Below are positions 18,034 through 26,985 of a stretch of DNA of 64,000 bases, one piece after another. A program made the position numbers and the translations under genes. A model generated the notes under the pieces. That model searched no databases. It was not told the origin of the DNA and worked only from the letters and a program-made list of their open reading frames with translations. The number at the start of each line of letters is the position of its first letter. The first letter of the stretch is position 1. Source of the DNA: SZUA-22 sp963751695 (lineage in GTDB: Bacteria > Bacteroidota > Ignavibacteria > Ignavibacteriales > Melioribacteraceae); assembly GCA_963751695.1 (NCBI GenBank), contig CAVVVP010000003.1:930001-994000 (forward strand), written 5' to 3'.

Positions 18034-19962
18034 TCATTCTTTGAATTGAGTCACTTCTAGTTCATTCTGGGGATCAACTAACCGTAAATACAATCCCCAG
18101 CTAGCTCCTATATTCTCAATTTTTGCTAATATTCTATTCTTGCCTTTCTTCAACTTGATCTTTAGCATTTCTTGATCTGCGACAGCGTTTCTTGGGACGT
18201 GCTTGTTATAGACCACCTCATGATTCACCCATAGCTTTGCACCATCATTACTTCCTAAAGTAATTTGAATTTCACGTTCATCTGGACTTTCGATCTCTGA
18301 ATACGCATAAGCAATTCCTTCAGCTTTCGGGCTTACGTCTGAATTTCTTTTACTAAATACATTGATTAAATTTAAGTAACCATCTGAAGAAGAAGTTTCA
18401 CTTTCCCAATTCACCTGTCCAACTTTACCGATATAAGTTTGATCAAAATCTATAACCTCCTCTGGTGGATAAACCTCTTCCAGCCCAACTCCATATTCAA
18501 ATATTCCGATTACCTTCCAATCCCGTATGAAACCAGAATCTGTTTTATGGATTTCCCACCAATCGTGAATTGGGCCTGGTCTATTCAATACTTCCATATT
18601 TTCTAATGGATGTCCTTGGTCATCTAATTTAAAGACACTCATAGCATTATCGCGTAAAAACATTCGCGCAATTACAATTGCTTCATCATCAGACAAATAG
18701 CGATCACGAACTTTTTCAATTAGAACATCTGCAATTATTTGCCGTGCCATTACTGAATGTGCATACACCGCTTCTACAAAATCATAGTCTCCTCCAAATC
18801 CCATAATTTTATTCGCAGGCACTGTTTCTATCCACTCATGCAGATATCTTTTGCTATAGGAGGGGGAAATGACATAGGACCAGCACATATCAATAAATAC
18901 ATTAGGAAAATTCTTAGCAAGCGTACCTAACTCTGCACCGTATGGATAACTAGCGTGGAACAAGATGAAATTAACATTAGGATATTCAAAAAACAAGTTA
19001 ACTAGATGAGTAGGTTTAGAATTTGTAATAGTATTCCCGTTTCCTGCGTGCAGGCCAGTATGAATTTGAATTGGTAGATCGAATTCATCAACAAGATCTA
19101 AAACTCGATGCATTATATAGTCTTGTAGCGCTTTTATATTTTCAGCGCTAACACTAGACTTGTTTAATAATGAGTTAAATATCTCAATTGCTTTTTTTTC
19201 AGAAACATTGTCGTATTTAAGAATCCTATTGTATGCAAGTCCTGACTTAACTCCAACTGCTCCAATTTCAACAGCAGAAGTAAAAGCTTTACGCAAAGCA
19301 TTTTTAAAATCATCAATCGTTTTTACTTGAATATCATACTGGGCTCCAAGATCAATAATTTCTGAGCCAGAGGAGATAGAAATAAAATTATCAAATCTTT
19401 CAACATGACGAAAATAATTCTGATCAAACTTCCTGTGACCCATATCTTGAATTGATAATTCAATTTTAGCTTTCTCTTTCAAAATGCTTCTATATAAGCC
19501 AGCTTTACTAGCATCTCGCATTTTTGATGATAATTCTTCAATAGTAGTTTCATTAATATCTGAAACTCCATATAAATCTCGAGCTGCAATTAGGGGAACT
19601 CTGCCATAACCAGTACTGCGCATTGCTTCATAAAGCGGATGAAATAATTGCCATCTATCAGTTAATGGTAAAGAAGTATTATAAACTAATTCAACTATTC
19701 CTTTATAATCGTTATTACTTGCTGAGATAAGATCTTCTTTTGCGTAATGCCTAAAGAGGTATGTAAAATCTACATTTGCAGAAGACTTTAACCGCTCGTC
19801 TTCTCTAGCCAAATGTTCGTGTGTGTCAATAATTTGTATTTCGCTAATTGCCTGTTTTATTCGTACTTCAAAATCAGCATCTGGAGGATCAACTATTTGA
19901 ACTTGCGAGAAAACCGTGTTGACTATCAGAAAACTGAAAAGCAGGAACGGCATATAGCACAT
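18034..19962 (-). CDS. secreted amidohydrolase (TIM-barrel, Amidohydrolase_2-like) with C-terminal beta-sandwich
   Basis: ATG 19962 gives 642 residues with a signal peptide (MCYMPFLLFSFLIVNTVFS); a TTG at 19974 is an alternative. Metal-site motifs of the amidohydrolase superfamily are IIDTHEHL (His-x-His, about 50 residues in), LPIQIHTGLHAG, FILFHASYPYG and IMGFGGDYDF. The last about 110 residues (NLINVFSKRNSDVSP, ITLGSNDGAKLWVNHEVVY, LKKGKNRILAKIENIGASWGLYLRL) look like a galactose-binding/PA14-like carbohydrate-binding module. Together they suggest a periplasmic or surface hydrolase or isomerase acting on a sugar-like or uronate-like compound. The reaction is not assigned. Confidence 0.7.
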   Translation of the reverse strand: MCYMPFLLFSFLIVNTVFSQVQIVDPPDADFEVRIKQAISEIQIIDTHEHLAREDERLKSSANVDFTYLFRHYAKEDLISASNNDYKGIVELVYNTSLPLTDRWQLFHPLYEAMRSTGYGRVPLIAARDLYGVSDINETTIEELSSKMRDASKAGLYRSILKEKAKIELSIQDMGHRKFDQNYFRHVERFDNFISISSGSEIIDLGAQYDIQVKTIDDFKNALRKAFTSAVEIGAVGVKSGLAYNRILKYDNVSEKKAIEIFNSLLNKSSVSAENIKALQDYIMHRVLDLVDEFDLPIQIHTGLHAGNGNTITNSKPTHLVNLFFEYPNVNFILFHASYPYGAELGTLAKNFPNVFIDMCWSYVISPSYSKRYLHEWIETVPANKIMGFGGDYDFVEAVYAHSVMARQIIADVLIEKVRDRYLSDDEAIVIARMFLRDNAMSVFKLDDQGHPLENMEVLNRPGPIHDWWEIHKTDSGFIRDWKVIGIFEYGVGLEEVYPPEEVIDFDQTYIGKVGQVNWESETSSSDGYLNLINVFSKRNSDVSPKAEGIAYAYSEIESPDEREIQITLGSNDGAKLWVNHEVVYNKHVPRNAVADQEMLKIKLKKGKNRILAKIENIGASWGLYLRLVDPQNELEVTQFKE

Positions 19963-19966
19963 TGCT

Positions 19967-20200
19967 TTATTCAACTATTTCTAATTTTGTTCTAACTTTT
20001 TTCTTAGCGCCGATTGCCGTTAGCAATGTACGCATTGCCTGAACGTTTCTTCCCTGTTTGCCAATTACTTTTCCAATATCATTTTTTGCAACCTTTAGTG
20101 TTAACTCCATATTGTTTTCGTCAATTGGCCTTTCTTCTACGATTACGCTCTCTGGTTCATCAACTAATTGTTTTGCAATGTGCTCAATAAATTCCTTCAT
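19967..20200 (-). CDS. khpA: KH-domain RNA-binding protein KhpA
   Basis: 77 residues, a single type-II KH domain with the GxxG loop GKQG at 47-50 (DIGKVIGKQGRNVQAMRTLL), the usual size for KhpA/YlqC. It binds RNA, in other bacteria together with KhpB, and affects division and translation. In many genomes it lies in the rpsP-rimM-trmD region. Here it lies between a PLP enzyme and a secreted amidohydrolase whose start is 4 bases downstream. Confidence 0.9.
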   Translation of the reverse strand: MKEFIEHIAKQLVDEPESVIVEERPIDENNMELTLKVAKNDIGKVIGKQGRNVQAMRTLLTAIGAKKKVRTKLEIVE

Positions 20201-20318
20201 CAGAATACCTCAGTTAATTTTAGTCAGTGATGATACAATTTAACTTAGTGATTAATTATTGTAAGTTCAAATGATTGTATTCAATAATGTGAACAAAATT
20301 GAATGATCATCGGGATAA

Positions 20319-21449
20319 TTATAAGTCATTTTCAATTGATTTTAACCGCGAAATAATAATCTCAATTTCATCATCAAAGAGTGTCATTGGATTTATATAT
20401 AAGTGTCCTTGATCAACCAATGTAAATATTGAAGGGGCTCCACTCCTGAGTGCTTGAGAAATCCGGTCTAAAGGTATATCTGCTTTTTTTAATTTTACCT
20501 CAGCTCTTGCCATTGGTTGCCCAGCTTCGTTAGGGAAGGTTCGTATAATATCAAAAAAACTACTTTGTTTTGAGAACTCAACCAGTTTTGCAATTTGATT
20601 TTCAACCCACTGGTTTCGCTTGTTATGATCCATTGTTATATATTGCTCAACGGCAGAAAAGAGGCCCACAATTTCTTCACGACCAGTTTTCAACATTCTC
20701 CCAATTCCATAATTGAAAAAATTAATTTCTTCAAACTTAGAAAGAAATTGTTCCTTACCTACAATTAGTCCAGATGATTGTGGTCCTCTTAAATCTTTAC
20801 CTCCACTAAACAATGCAGCCGTAGCACCCTGCTTAGTAAAACTCCAAAGATTTTCTACAGGGGGCAATTGAGCGGCAGCATCAACAACAACTGAAATATT
20901 TCTATTTTTAGCGATTTCGATTGTTGTTTCTAAATCAAGTCCTCCTTCAGCAATCCAGCCGCCTTTATTAGAGAAAATAAAAAAGATTCCTGCAGTTTTT
21001 TCGTTAATAGCACTATTTAAATCTTCGGCTTTAGAAATGTGCAAAGTATTCGGGTAACCAACTTCTTTTATCGTAACCCCCAATTGTCGAATACTCCAAT
21101 CATATGGATTTCTATGTGCAGCAAACATTATAATTTCATGACTACATATTTCCTCGAACGACAATTCATTAAATGATCGACCAGTCTTCAGTGCTATACA
21201 ACAAGCTGTTGCAATGTAAAGTCCAGAAGCGGCTCCATTACAAACACATGCTGCTTCATTATTTGTAAGCTTTGCTAATCTTTTATTTACTACAATTTGT
21301 AATTCTTTGATGTCCACATGCGACCGAGCTGCTTCGGCCATATCCTTCAAAGTTTTTTCACTCATTCTAGATCCGCCAACTTTAGTGTAGGTGCCAGCGG
21401 CATTGATCATTGGTGAAATATCTAAATACTTGTAAATGGAGTTATCCAT
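20319..21449 (-). CDS. SelA/DgaE-like PLP-dependent enzyme
   Basis: 376 residues, fold-type I. The PLP lysine is Lys218 in LFSGGKDLRGPQSSGLIVG, with the cofactor Asp190 in VVVDAAAQLPP. The opening PMINAAGTYTKVGGSRMS and ARSHVDIKELQ are typical of the selenocysteine synthase-like subgroup, which includes D-glucosaminate-6-phosphate ammonia-lyase (DgaE). It is about 90 residues shorter than true SelA. A sodium symporter starts 14 bases upstream, so the pair may import and deaminate an amino-sugar acid or amino acid. The substrate is an inference. Confidence 0.7.
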   Translation of the reverse strand: MDNSIYKYLDISPMINAAGTYTKVGGSRMSEKTLKDMAEAARSHVDIKELQIVVNKRLAKLTNNEAACVCNGAASGLYIATACCIALKTGRSFNELSFEEICSHEIIMFAAHRNPYDWSIRQLGVTIKEVGYPNTLHISKAEDLNSAINEKTAGIFFIFSNKGGWIAEGGLDLETTIEIAKNRNISVVVDAAAQLPPVENLWSFTKQGATAALFSGGKDLRGPQSSGLIVGKEQFLSKFEEINFFNYGIGRMLKTGREEIVGLFSAVEQYITMDHNKRNQWVENQIAKLVEFSKQSSFFDIIRTFPNEAGQPMARAEVKLKKADIPLDRISQALRSGAPSIFTLVDQGHLYINPMTLFDDEIEIIISRLKSIENDL

Positions 21450-21463
21450 TTAACCTCACGCTA

Positions 21464-22960
21464 TTATTTCTTGCTATTTTCTAATCCGTATACAAGACCA
21501 ACCATTCTTTCTTCAGGATATGGTTTTGTAAATAAACTGACTATTATTGTTACTAAAAACCCAACAACGAATGACCACCATGAAACATATAAAAATGGAT
21601 CTTGGATGGTAAATAAAGAATCTTCGAATTGATACATCAGAAAAGATGACAATATACCAACAATGAAACCAGATAGTCCGCCCCATTGTGTGGCACCTTT
21701 CCAAAGAATTCCTAGAAGAAGTATTGAAAATATCGGACCCTGAAAATATGACAAAAATGTTTGTACGGCAACATAAACTCCTTCAAAATAGCTGCTTACG
21801 GGAGCAGATAGAGTTCCAAAAATTAATATAACGAGAGTAACCACTTTTCCAACAAATAAGTAGTGCTTGTCCTGGGCGGTTTTCATAAAATATTTTTGAT
21901 AGATATCTTTTGTAAACAGAGTTGCAGTAGAATTCAGCATTGAGTCGATACTGGACATCAATCCTGCAAAAAAGGCTGCAAACATTAACCCGATCAATCC
22001 AGGTGGCAAAATCTCTTTGATCATTTTGGGCAAAGCCTGGTCTCCATCTTCTAAGTCTGGAAGCATCACAATTGCAACAAGTCCCGGCAATAGAACCAAC
22101 ACTGGAATGAACATTTTTAAAAATCCTGCAAATACCATACTTGCTTTTGCATGCCATTCATTTTTGGCAGTCAAGCATCTTTGTACTATTGTCTGATTAC
22201 CTATCATATAAGCTGTTGCCATTACAAAGGTCAATCCGAAGAGAATTCCTGTCCATGGGAAGGGAGTATTTGTATCAGTTGGTTGGATTAACTTAAAATG
22301 ATTTTGGTACTCCGGTCCTAGATCATGAATTTTGGTTACTAGTCCTTCCCATCCACCAACGTAATATAAAGAGAGGAATACGAGTGTAAAACCACCAACA
22401 AACATAATTATCATCTGTACAACATCAGTCATTACAACTGCCGTGATACCACCAAAATAGGTATATAAGCCAGTTACCGCAACTGTTATTAATATGGAAA
22501 GCCAAATTGGCCATCCCATCAACGTTTCGAGTAATATTCCACTGGCCCAAAATATAATTCCAAGATTGAGTGAAAAGAAAATAATCCACGTAATCGCTGC
22601 AGTTGTTTGAACATAAGAATTATAACGCCGACCCAAATATTCTGGAATAGTATAAAGTTTTGCTTTCCAAAAGTATGGTACGAAAATAAATGCCGCAAGG
22701 AGCATAGCTGGAACTGAACCGATCCAATCGAAGTTCGCTGGTGAAAGTCCAAATCTGTATGCCTGTCCAGAAACACCAACAAAATCAAGTGCCCCAATAT
22801 CGGATACAACGATAGACATTCCAATTGCCCAAAACGGCAATGATTTACCGCCGAGAAAATAATCTTCAGAACTACTAACATATTTTCGGAAGTACAATCC
22901 AAGTACCAACAATCCGATAATATAGCTTATGACAACAAAATAGTCTATACCATGAAGCAT
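21464..22960 (-). CDS. sodium:solute symporter family protein
   Basis: 498 residues, about 13 transmembrane helices. SSS-family signatures include the opening GIDYFVVISYIIGLLVLG, YFLGGKSLPFWAIGMSIV, GLTFVMATAYMIGNQTIVQRCLTAK and PGLIGLMFAAFFAGLMSSIDSMLNS with the Na+-site Ser/Asp residues. It resembles the SGLT/sugar and uronate branch of Bacteroidota. It is upstream of and co-directional with the DgaE-like enzyme (14-base gap), so it likely brings in that enzyme's substrate. Confidence 0.88.
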   Translation of the reverse strand: MLHGIDYFVVISYIIGLLVLGLYFRKYVSSSEDYFLGGKSLPFWAIGMSIVVSDIGALDFVGVSGQAYRFGLSPANFDWIGSVPAMLLAAFIFVPYFWKAKLYTIPEYLGRRYNSYVQTTAAITWIIFFSLNLGIIFWASGILLETLMGWPIWLSILITVAVTGLYTYFGGITAVVMTDVVQMIIMFVGGFTLVFLSLYYVGGWEGLVTKIHDLGPEYQNHFKLIQPTDTNTPFPWTGILFGLTFVMATAYMIGNQTIVQRCLTAKNEWHAKASMVFAGFLKMFIPVLVLLPGLVAIVMLPDLEDGDQALPKMIKEILPPGLIGLMFAAFFAGLMSSIDSMLNSTATLFTKDIYQKYFMKTAQDKHYLFVGKVVTLVILIFGTLSAPVSSYFEGVYVAVQTFLSYFQGPIFSILLLGILWKGATQWGGLSGFIVGILSSFLMYQFEDSLFTIQDPFLYVSWWSFVVGFLVTIIVSLFTKPYPEERMVGLVYGLENSKK

Positions 22961-23025
22961 GTAAGAAATCCTTTAAACATTATTATTAGCGTCTAGATTT
23001 ATTAGTTTAAAATAATTTTGACAAG

Positions 23026-23271
23026 CTAACCTTTGGAAGGGTCAAATACTTCAACAAAATCGTTTAAACAAGTAAACACTTTTTCTTTCTTTCCCTCAAT
23101 TTCTTGATGTAGATCAAGGAGTTCTTGTGCATGCTCCACTGATCCATTTATTACTTCTTCAGAACTACTGATCTTTATGGCTTCCAGATACGAGTCTATC
23201 TTATGATTAAATTCATCAATGAGTTTTGTGATTTCAGTTTTCATTTGAGATGTACTGATTTTATCGGACAT
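23026..23271 (-). CDS. small helical protein, paralogous to the N-terminus of the protein at 60561
   Basis: 81 residues, predicted all-helical. The stretch SYLEAIKISSSEEVINGSVEHAQELLDL aligns without gaps to EYLSSLKQSSTEEIMGGSIPEAQKLLNK of the 202-residue protein at 60561-61169. Conserved are YL, LK/IK, SS.EE, GS, AQ.LL and a later E..K...C pattern. No known domain is recognised. A start with AGAGGAGAGC just upstream supports translation. It is divergent from the Tat oxidoreductase gene across a 304-base gap. Confidence 0.6.
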   Translation of the reverse strand: MSDKISTSQMKTEITKLIDEFNHKIDSYLEAIKISSSEEVINGSVEHAQELLDLHQEIEGKKEKVFTCLNDFVEVFDPSKG

Positions 23272-23575
23272 ATTAAGCTCTCCTCTAGCTTTTATGGTTC
23301 TTTAATTCCGCTTCTACAAGTCAATCATTATAAAAGAATTCCTATCCTTTACAACTTATAAAATTGGTTGGATTTTTCAAAAAAGATTAAATAGTATAGG
23401 GTGAGTAATTTGCTAGGAAACAATTTCACATTTTTGAAATACTTCATTTTCATATTAACGTTAATTGATTAAATCTTAAATTACAAGTATTTTAATTTGT
23501 CGTTTCAAATATGACTATTTAGTTGTAATTATTAGTATTGGAAATCTTTCTTCAATTTTTTAAGGAAACTTTAAT
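23272..23575. other. 304-base divergent intergenic region
   Basis: Very AT-rich spacer between the small helical gene (minus) and the Gfo/Idh/MocA gene (plus). It must hold both promoters. A perfect 12-base palindrome ATTAACGTTAAT is at 23454-23465 and could be an operator. No ORF, RNA gene or repeat was recognised. Confidence 0.4.
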
Positions 23576-24904
23576 ATGAATAGACGTAAGTTTATTAAGG
23601 GAGCCTCAGCGGCAGGTGCTGGTTTAATGATATTACCAGGAAGTATATTTGGCAAGAAAAATGCTCCAAGTGATAAATTAAATATTGCGTTGATCGGTGT
23701 TCATGGAAGAGCTCTTGCTCATTATGCGGGACTTAAAAACGAAAATGTTGTTGCGCTATGTGATGTTGATGAGAAACATCTTGCACTTGCTTCTAAAGAA
23801 TTTCCAAAAGCAAAGCATTATTCAGATTGGAGAAAGTGTTTAGATCAAAAAGATCTTGATGCCGTAGTTTGTTGCACACCAGACCATTCGCATGCTTTTG
23901 TCGGAACTTGGGCAATGAACCGAGGACTTCATTTATATCTTGAAAAACCAATGGGTCTTTGTGTCGAGGAAGTAAGATTAGTTAGAGAGACATATTTAAA
24001 AAGCAAAGATAAAATTGCGGTTCAGCATGGAACTCAACGTCATGCTAAACCCAATTTCGATAGAGTTAGAGAACTGATTCGTGGTGGAAGTATCGGAGAA
24101 CTCTCTGCTGTCCATGCTTGGGGAAATAGGCAACTGCGGAAACCTGGGTATCCACCAGCACTTGGTAAACCTCCAAGTACACTCAATTATGATCTTTGGC
24201 TTGGTCCATCTCAATTTCACCCCTATAATCCAGATTACTTTGCTGGTAAGCCTGGCTTAAATTGCTTGCAGTGGAATATGTACTGGGATTTTGGTACTGG
24301 ACAAGTAGGAGACATGGGAAGTCATACAATGGATCTTGCTTGGAATGCAATTGATGTCGGAATTCCTACCTCTGCTAATGCAACTGGGGAAGAGTATAAT
24401 CCGGAAGTTACACCTGTTGAACTCAAAGCTAGTTTCATACATCCAGCAAATGATTGGCATCCGGAGATTGATGTTACTTGGTACCAGGGAGGGGCCATGC
24501 CAAACTCACCTATGGAATTTGTTGATTTAAATAAGATAGGCCATGGAGTGTTGTTCAAGGGGAGCAAGGGATTTCTTGTATCATCATTTGATAATCGTAT
24601 GCTTATACCTTATGGAAATGAAGCAGATCTAACATATTATGATCCACCAGAAGAAGACGAAGTAATAGCCCCTATGGGAGATTTCCAGCAAGAGTGGATT
24701 GATGCATGCAAAGGAGATTTGAAAACCTCTTGTGATTTTAAGTATTCAGGCGACATGATGGAGCAGATGATGCTCGGGCTTGTTTCATACAGAGTTGGCA
24801 AAGAAATTCAGTATGATGGCGCCAGTGGTAAAGTTACTAATAGTGATGAAGCCAATGAGTTGCTAAAGCGCAAATATAGATCAGGATGGGTACTGAACGG
24901 TTAA
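23576..24904 (+). CDS. Tat-exported Gfo/Idh/MocA family oxidoreductase
   Basis: 442 residues. The N-terminal twin-arginine signal NRRKFIKGASAAGAGLMILPG directs it to the periplasm. The nucleotide-binding domain starts KLNIALIGVHGRALAHY with VVALCDVDEKH as beta-2, and the LYLEKPMG motif carries the conserved Lys. The C-terminal half contains GDMGSHTMDLAWNAIDVG, typical of Bacteroidota secreted Gfo/Idh/MocA proteins that act on sugars or glycosides with tightly bound NAD(P). No glycoside hydrolase is immediately adjacent; the substrate is unknown. Confidence 0.88.
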   Translation: MNRRKFIKGASAAGAGLMILPGSIFGKKNAPSDKLNIALIGVHGRALAHYAGLKNENVVALCDVDEKHLALASKEFPKAKHYSDWRKCLDQKDLDAVVCCTPDHSHAFVGTWAMNRGLHLYLEKPMGLCVEEVRLVRETYLKSKDKIAVQHGTQRHAKPNFDRVRELIRGGSIGELSAVHAWGNRQLRKPGYPPALGKPPSTLNYDLWLGPSQFHPYNPDYFAGKPGLNCLQWNMYWDFGTGQVGDMGSHTMDLAWNAIDVGIPTSANATGEEYNPEVTPVELKASFIHPANDWHPEIDVTWYQGGAMPNSPMEFVDLNKIGHGVLFKGSKGFLVSSFDNRMLIPYGNEADLTYYDPPEEDEVIAPMGDFQQEWIDACKGDLKTSCDFKYSGDMMEQMMLGLVSYRVGKEIQYDGASGKVTNSDEANELLKRKYRSGWVLNG

Positions 24905-24964
24905 TTTACTTTGAACTATAAAACTTAATTATTTTCCTATATATATTTTAATAGGTTTGCAAGA

Positions 24965-25954
24965 ATGCGACTAATTACTATTCTGTTTTTTGTGCTTTTA
25001 ATAATTGTTAATTCACTATCTGCAAAGGATTACAATCCACAACAGAGACCAACTGAAAAACCAACAAAAGTCGAATTCCGTATTTTTATTGCTGATGTAG
25101 AAAGTATTGACAACATTGGTCAAAAATTCTCTACAGATTTTTTTCTTCGCTTGGAATGGGAAGATAAAAGATTAATTGGGAGAGAGGGAACAATACCTAT
25201 TAATGAGATCTGGAATCCATACATTCAAATATTCAACTCCCGAGATGTAGATGTTCGACTTCCAGAAGTAGTTACTGTATTTGAAGGTGGAAAAGTTCGT
25301 TATTTCCAAAGATATTATGGTACTTTTGCTAGTATGCTGAACTTCAAAAAATTTCCTTTTGACATTCAGACTCTTGAGCTAAAATTTCTTTCTTTAGCTT
25401 ACAGTAATTCTGAAATCGAATTTGTTTTGGATACTCATGGAAAAACTGAAAATTATTCGCTCTCAGGTTGGACCCTTGAGCGCGGAGTGGTTTCAATCAA
25501 GCCAATAGTAGCTTCTTTTGATAAAGGAAACACAGAAGAAGTTAATCGTGCAGCGATAACATTTTCAATGAATGCCACAAGACACATTTCTTTCTATTGG
25601 TATAAGGTTGTTGCTCCAATGGCTATTATTGTCCTTCTTTCTTGGGCTGTCTTTTTTATTGATCCTTCACAAGTGGGTGCACAAGTTGGAGTGTCTGCAA
25701 CATCAATTTTAACATTAATTGCTTTTTTACTTAGACTGGAAAATTTAATTCCTCCAATATCATATTTAACAGTACTTGATTACTTCATTTTTATCACACT
25801 ATTTCTAGTCTTTCTGGCATATTTAGAAGCTCTAGTTAGCACTTCATTCGCTTTAGGCGGTAAGAAGGAAATTGCACTAAAAATGGATTTATGGTCAAGA
25901 TTTGTTTTTCCCTCAGTCTTTTTAATAATAATTGTACTTTTTTGGATTCTATAG
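24965..25954 (+). CDS. prokaryotic pentameric ligand-gated ion channel homologue
   Basis: 329 residues. A signal peptide (about 1-20) is followed by a beta-rich extracellular domain (30-210) containing the Pro-loop FPFDIQTLELKF at 130-141 and GWTLERG at 169-174, but no cysteines, as in bacterial GLIC/ELIC relatives. Four transmembrane helices follow. M1 is at 212-231 with the conserved Pro218 (VVAPMAIIVLLSW), M2 about 237-258 (VGVSATSILTLIAFLLRLEN), M3 about 268-292 and M4 311-329. It ends 3 bases before an AraC/GyrI regulator. Homopentamer, ligand-gated ion flow is known for the family; the ligand here is unknown. Confidence 0.85.
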   Translation: MRLITILFFVLLIIVNSLSAKDYNPQQRPTEKPTKVEFRIFIADVESIDNIGQKFSTDFFLRLEWEDKRLIGREGTIPINEIWNPYIQIFNSRDVDVRLPEVVTVFEGGKVRYFQRYYGTFASMLNFKKFPFDIQTLELKFLSLAYSNSEIEFVLDTHGKTENYSLSGWTLERGVVSIKPIVASFDKGNTEEVNRAAITFSMNATRHISFYWYKVVAPMAIIVLLSWAVFFIDPSQVGAQVGVSATSILTLIAFLLRLENLIPPISYLTVLDYFIFITLFLVFLAYLEALVSTSFALGGKKEIALKMDLWSRFVFPSVFLIIIVLFWIL

Positions 25955-25957
25955 AGC

Positions 25958-26893
25958 ATGACCAAAAGTAAACTAGTTGAAAATGAGTATCATTCAAGGA
26001 TTAACAGAGCAATAGATTTTATAGAAACAAATGTTGAGAAGCAGTTTTCTCTTGAAGATCTTGCTTCAGCAGCAAATTTTTCGAAATTTCATTTCAATCG
26101 AATTTTTTCTTCTTGCATGGGCGAAACACCTTTTCAGTTTATAATGCGTATCAGAATCGAAAGAGCTGCTTCACTTCTAATTACAAACTCTAAAGAAAGC
26201 ATAACTCAAATAGCATTTAAGTGCGGGTTCACAGAACTTGCAGTGTTTTCAAGAAATTTTAAAAAATATTTTGGAAAATCTGCATCTTCTTATCGGGTTG
26301 AAAAGATTAGCAATATTAGTCAAATGATTAGCAATAAAGATAAAGCTCGGCAAAAAGCAGAAGCATATTTTTGTCCTAATTCCAACAAAATAAAATGGAG
26401 GACAAAAATGAAACTAAACAAATCAGTAGAAGTAAGACAAATTCCCCAAATGACGGTTGCCTATTTAAGGCATACGGGTCCTTACAAGGGAGATGAAAGC
26501 TTATTTGAAAAATTGTGGAATCAATTATTTACTTGGGCTGGTCCTAGAGGGTTAATTGAAGGACCAGATTTCAAATCTTTAGTGATTTATCACGATGATC
26601 CAAATGTTACTGAAGAGAGTAAGCTTAGAATGAGTGTATGCATTTCGGTACCACCTGAGACTGAAGTTGATGGAGTTTTTGGAAAAATGGAAATCCAATC
26701 TGGAAAGTATGTTGTTGCTCGATTTGTTGTTAATGTATCTCAATTTCAAGAAGCTTGGGAATGGGTATATGGAACATGGTTCCCAACAAGTGGTTACCAA
26801 CCTGATGATGGTCCTTGTTTCGAAATGTGTCCAGAAGATCCTAAAGATGGTAATTTTACTGTTGATATTTGTGTACCCGTTAAACCGCTCTAG
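25958..26893 (+). CDS. AraC-family regulator with GyrI-like effector domain
   Basis: 311 residues, Rob-like architecture. Residues about 12-115 form the AraC DNA-binding domain (FSLEDLASAANFSKFHFNRIF, then SITQIAFKCGFTELAVFSRNFKKYFGKSASSYR). Residues about 145-311 form a GyrI-like small-molecule-binding domain (VEVRQIPQMTVAYLRHTGPYKG, GPCFEMCPEDPKDGNFTVDICVPV). Such proteins respond to amphipathic or aromatic compounds. It is separated by 3 bases from the ion-channel gene upstream and followed by a strong terminator. Confidence 0.9.
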   Translation: MTKSKLVENEYHSRINRAIDFIETNVEKQFSLEDLASAANFSKFHFNRIFSSCMGETPFQFIMRIRIERAASLLITNSKESITQIAFKCGFTELAVFSRNFKKYFGKSASSYRVEKISNISQMISNKDKARQKAEAYFCPNSNKIKWRTKMKLNKSVEVRQIPQMTVAYLRHTGPYKGDESLFEKLWNQLFTWAGPRGLIEGPDFKSLVIYHDDPNVTEESKLRMSVCISVPPETEVDGVFGKMEIQSGKYVVARFVVNVSQFQEAWEWVYGTWFPTSGYQPDDGPCFEMCPEDPKDGNFTVDICVPVKPL

Positions 26894-26900
26894 AAATTAT

Positions 26901-26929
26901 CCCGATGTTTTTCATCGGGTTCTTTTTTT
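26901..26929 (+). terminator. Rho-independent terminator after the AraC/GyrI gene
   Basis: CCCGATG, loop TTTTT, CATCGGG, then a T-rich tract (TTCTTTTTTT). A 7-bp perfect stem 7 bases after the stop codon ends the channel-regulator transcript. Confidence 0.85.
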
Positions 26930-26985
26930 AGTATCACAATTCTTTTTAAATTGGATATAAAACAATTAATTAACTAAGCTCAAAA

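Noticed and set aside
20319..21449. True selA (L-seryl-tRNA(Sec) selenium transferase)
   Set aside because: The protein is about 90 residues too short, is paired with a sodium symporter, and no selB, selC or selD is nearby.
23454..23465. Palindrome ATTAACGTTAAT as a confident operator
   Set aside because: In such AT-rich spacer, a 12-base palindrome may arise by chance, and no second copy was seen.
24965..25954. Disulfide Cys-loop in the channel protein
   Set aside because: The protein has no cysteine, as in other prokaryotic pLGICs; only the Pro-loop is conserved.
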